Shown here: piece after piece, positions 62,757 to 64,000 of the stretch
Numbering within the stretch: position 1 is the first letter of the stretch
Layout: each line of letters opens with the position of its first letter
NCBI RefSeq assembly: GCF_000719705.1
Contig: NZ_JOHO01000006.1
Location: forward strand, 156,386 to 220,385
Origin: Streptomyces sp. NRRL S-350
GTDB lineage: Bacteria > Actinomycetota > Actinomycetes > Streptomycetales > Streptomycetaceae
Length of the DNA: 64,000 nt
Direction of reading: 5' to 3'
Program-made: the position numbers and the translations under genes
The notes under the pieces: model-generated
What the model saw: the letters and a program-made list of their open reading frames with translations, nothing else
What the model was told of the DNA's origin: nothing
Databases searched by the model: none

Positions 62757-63815
62757 ATGAGAACGACCACCACGCGGCGAGCGCTGGTGCTGGTGTCGGC
62801 CGTCGCCGTGTCGACCGCAGTCCTGACCGGCTGCGGCACCGAACACGCCGGGACGCACCAGGACGCGGGCTCGGGCAGCACGCCGGTGGCCGCGAGCACC
62901 GCGCCGACCGAGACGCCGGCCGCGCCACCGAGCGTGAGCCCGTCCGCGAGCGGCACCCCGAGCCCGACCGCCTCGGCGAGCGCCGGCCCCGGCGCCCCGC
63001 AGAGCCCGACCGCCGGCGCGAGCAAGTCCGCGAAGGCCGGGTCGGGAACGCAGCCGGGCACTCAGCCGAGCAGCGTCCCCAAGGCCGCCGGCGGCGGCAA
63101 CCTGCCCGCCGGCGTGACCACCCAGCCGCCGGTCGCCAAGCCCGTCATCGCGGCCCCGGTGCCGACCGCCAAGCCCGGCCCGGTCGCGCCCCCGCCGCCG
63201 CCCGCACCGCCGACCCCGCACGTGCCACCGCTGCAGAGCGGCTGCACCCCCAGCAAGCCCCGCCCGGACGACCCCAAGGAGGCCGTGGGCGCGGCCCTCA
63301 CGTCGGCCGCCGGACAGTCCCGCGCCCTCAAGCTGAGCAGCGGCGGCACCGACCAGCTCCCGCCGCTGCCCGTGAACCTGGTCAAGGCGATCGCCTGGCA
63401 GGAGAGCGGCTGGCAGTCCGGCATCCTCGCGTGCGACGGCGGGATCGGCACCATGCAGGTCATGCCGAACACCGTCAGCTGGATGAACGGCAAGTTCGGC
63501 ACCACCTCGGACGCCAACACGCTCGCCGGGAACGTCCAGTTGGGCTCCCAACTGCTCGACTGGCTCGTCGCCTACTACGGCGACTCCTCCTTCGGCGGCA
63601 AGTACGACCTCTCCCCCGACCCCGCCACCGGCAGGACGCCGCTGCTCGACCTGGTCGTCTCCGCGTACAACGCGGGCGCGGGCAACGTGCACTACAACAC
63701 CGTCACCGACCCGACCACCGGCGAGGTCGTCGGCAGCCTGTCCATCCCCAACCCGGGGTACGTCGCCAATGTGAAGGCGCTGATGTCCACCCAGCCGTGG
63801 AACAAGGCGGGCTGA
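62757..63815 (+). CDS. Lytic transglycosylase lipoprotein
   Basis: A 352-residue exported protein with lipobox VLTGCGTE and a long Ser/Pro/Ala/Thr-rich wall-spanning linker (about residues 30-160). The C-terminal SLT domain has AIAWQESGWQSG with catalytic Glu216, GGIGTMQVMPNT and VVSAYNAGAGNVHYN. It should cleave peptidoglycan glycan strands with 1,6-anhydro product formation. It follows the metal-receptor gene by 49 bases but is probably independent. Confidence 0.9.
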   Translation: MRTTTTRRALVLVSAVAVSTAVLTGCGTEHAGTHQDAGSGSTPVAASTAPTETPAAPPSVSPSASGTPSPTASASAGPGAPQSPTAGASKSAKAGSGTQPGTQPSSVPKAAGGGNLPAGVTTQPPVAKPVIAAPVPTAKPGPVAPPPPPAPPTPHVPPLQSGCTPSKPRPDDPKEAVGAALTSAAGQSRALKLSSGGTDQLPPLPVNLVKAIAWQESGWQSGILACDGGIGTMQVMPNTVSWMNGKFGTTSDANTLAGNVQLGSQLLDWLVAYYGDSSFGGKYDLSPDPATGRTPLLDLVVSAYNAGAGNVHYNTVTDPTTGEVVGSLSIPNPGYVANVKALMSTQPWNKAG

Positions 63816-63828
63816 CCCGGGAGCTCCG

Positions 63829-63895
63829 TGGCCTCAGGAGCGGCCTCAGGAGCGGCTTCCGGAACGGCTTCCGGAACGCGGCAGGGCCCGGGACG
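63829..63895 (+). repeat. 12-base direct repeats beside the insertion sequence
   Basis: GCCTCAGGAGCG occurs twice, then GCTTCCGGAACG twice, in the gap between the transglycosylase gene and the probable insertion sequence end. Confidence 0.75.
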
Positions 63896-63911
63896 CTCGA
63901 TCTTGGGTTCT

Positions 63912-64000
63912 AGTGGTTGTTGCAACACCCCAGTTCAGGGGATGCGATGACCTTCGAGATCCGCGAGGACCGGAGCCCTCAGGGGCGGCGGAAGCTCTCC
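63912..64000 (+). mobile_element. Probable left end of an IS30-like insertion sequence
   Basis: From about 63912 the sequence TGGTTGTTGCAACACCCC, rather A+T-rich for this window, resembles a terminal inverted repeat and directly precedes a transposase-like start. The element runs off the right edge, so the other end and target duplication cannot be checked. Confidence 0.5.
63947..64000 (+). CDS. Transposase N-terminus (partial)
   Basis: The first 18 codons, MTFEIREDRSPQGRRKLS, run off the window. The charged start followed by RKLS resembles the N-terminus of IS30-family transposases of streptomycetes that continue into a helix-turn-helix. The identification rests on a short stretch and on the IR-like sequence before it. 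Confidence 0.5.
   Translation, partial: MTFEIREDRSPQGRRKLS

Overview
The window is very G+C-rich DNA with strong third-position GC bias, frequent GTG/TTG starts and AGGAGG-type ribosome binding sites. The gene content (Tat and lipoprotein exports, a DasR-type operator before a chitinase, SPW and DUF6461 proteins, a zinc-finger anti-sigma factor, two P450s) points to a Streptomyces or Kitasatospora-like actinomycete chromosome. No rRNA, tRNA, CRISPR array or phage module was seen. One insertion sequence probably begins at the right edge.

Layout. 1-1644: reductive pyrimidine/hydantoin degradation (dihydropyrimidinase, cut by the left edge, and a beta-ureidopropionase-like nitrilase). 2059-5274: a patatin-like membrane lipase. 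5387-6770: sulfur unit with a cysteine-rich leader peptide, cysteine dioxygenase and rhodanese. 7058-10619: complete osmoprotectant (quaternary amine) ABC importer. 11671-13739: chitinase behind a DasR-like operator. 13891-25000: mixed housekeeping and accessory genes (Bcr/CflA-type exporter, phosphodiesterase-like protein, ATP-grasp pair, glutaryl-CoA dehydrogenase, acetyltransferase, AzlCD exporter with XRE-cupin regulator, Tat-exported FAD oxidase). 25293-30750: fumarase, SPW protein, PadR regulator with its operator, a large acyl-CoA dehydrogenase and an orphan LuxR-type response regulator. 30927-32526: three small cupin-like genes in a row. 34459-39106: homogentisate route of tyrosine degradation (hppD, hmgA, an unknown gene, fumarylacetoacetase). 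39271-43167: SDR/TetR divergent pair and two crotonase-fold enzymes. 43412-50585: twin-RCK channel-like protein, HdeD-like protein, DUF6461, CaiB/BaiF transferase, LysE exporter with Lrp regulator, and a lactonase-fold hydrolase.

The most notable region is about 52296-62707. An ECF sigma factor with a divergently placed zinc-finger anti-sigma gene is followed by MFS exporter, cytochrome P450 and isonitrile (isocyanide) synthase of the PvcA/DIT1 family. Directly facing these is a FecBCD-type ABC importer. The exporter operon and the importer operon carry the same GGAAC-N17-CGACT promoter-like element at nearly the same distance from their first genes. I infer a small isonitrile metallophore system (make, export, re-import), perhaps for copper, under control of the local ECF factor. 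This inference is untested.

Two further cross-window signals stand out. A nearly identical long palindrome lies in three separate convergent intergenic gaps. Many genes also carry in-frame tandem repeats of 9 or 18 bp.
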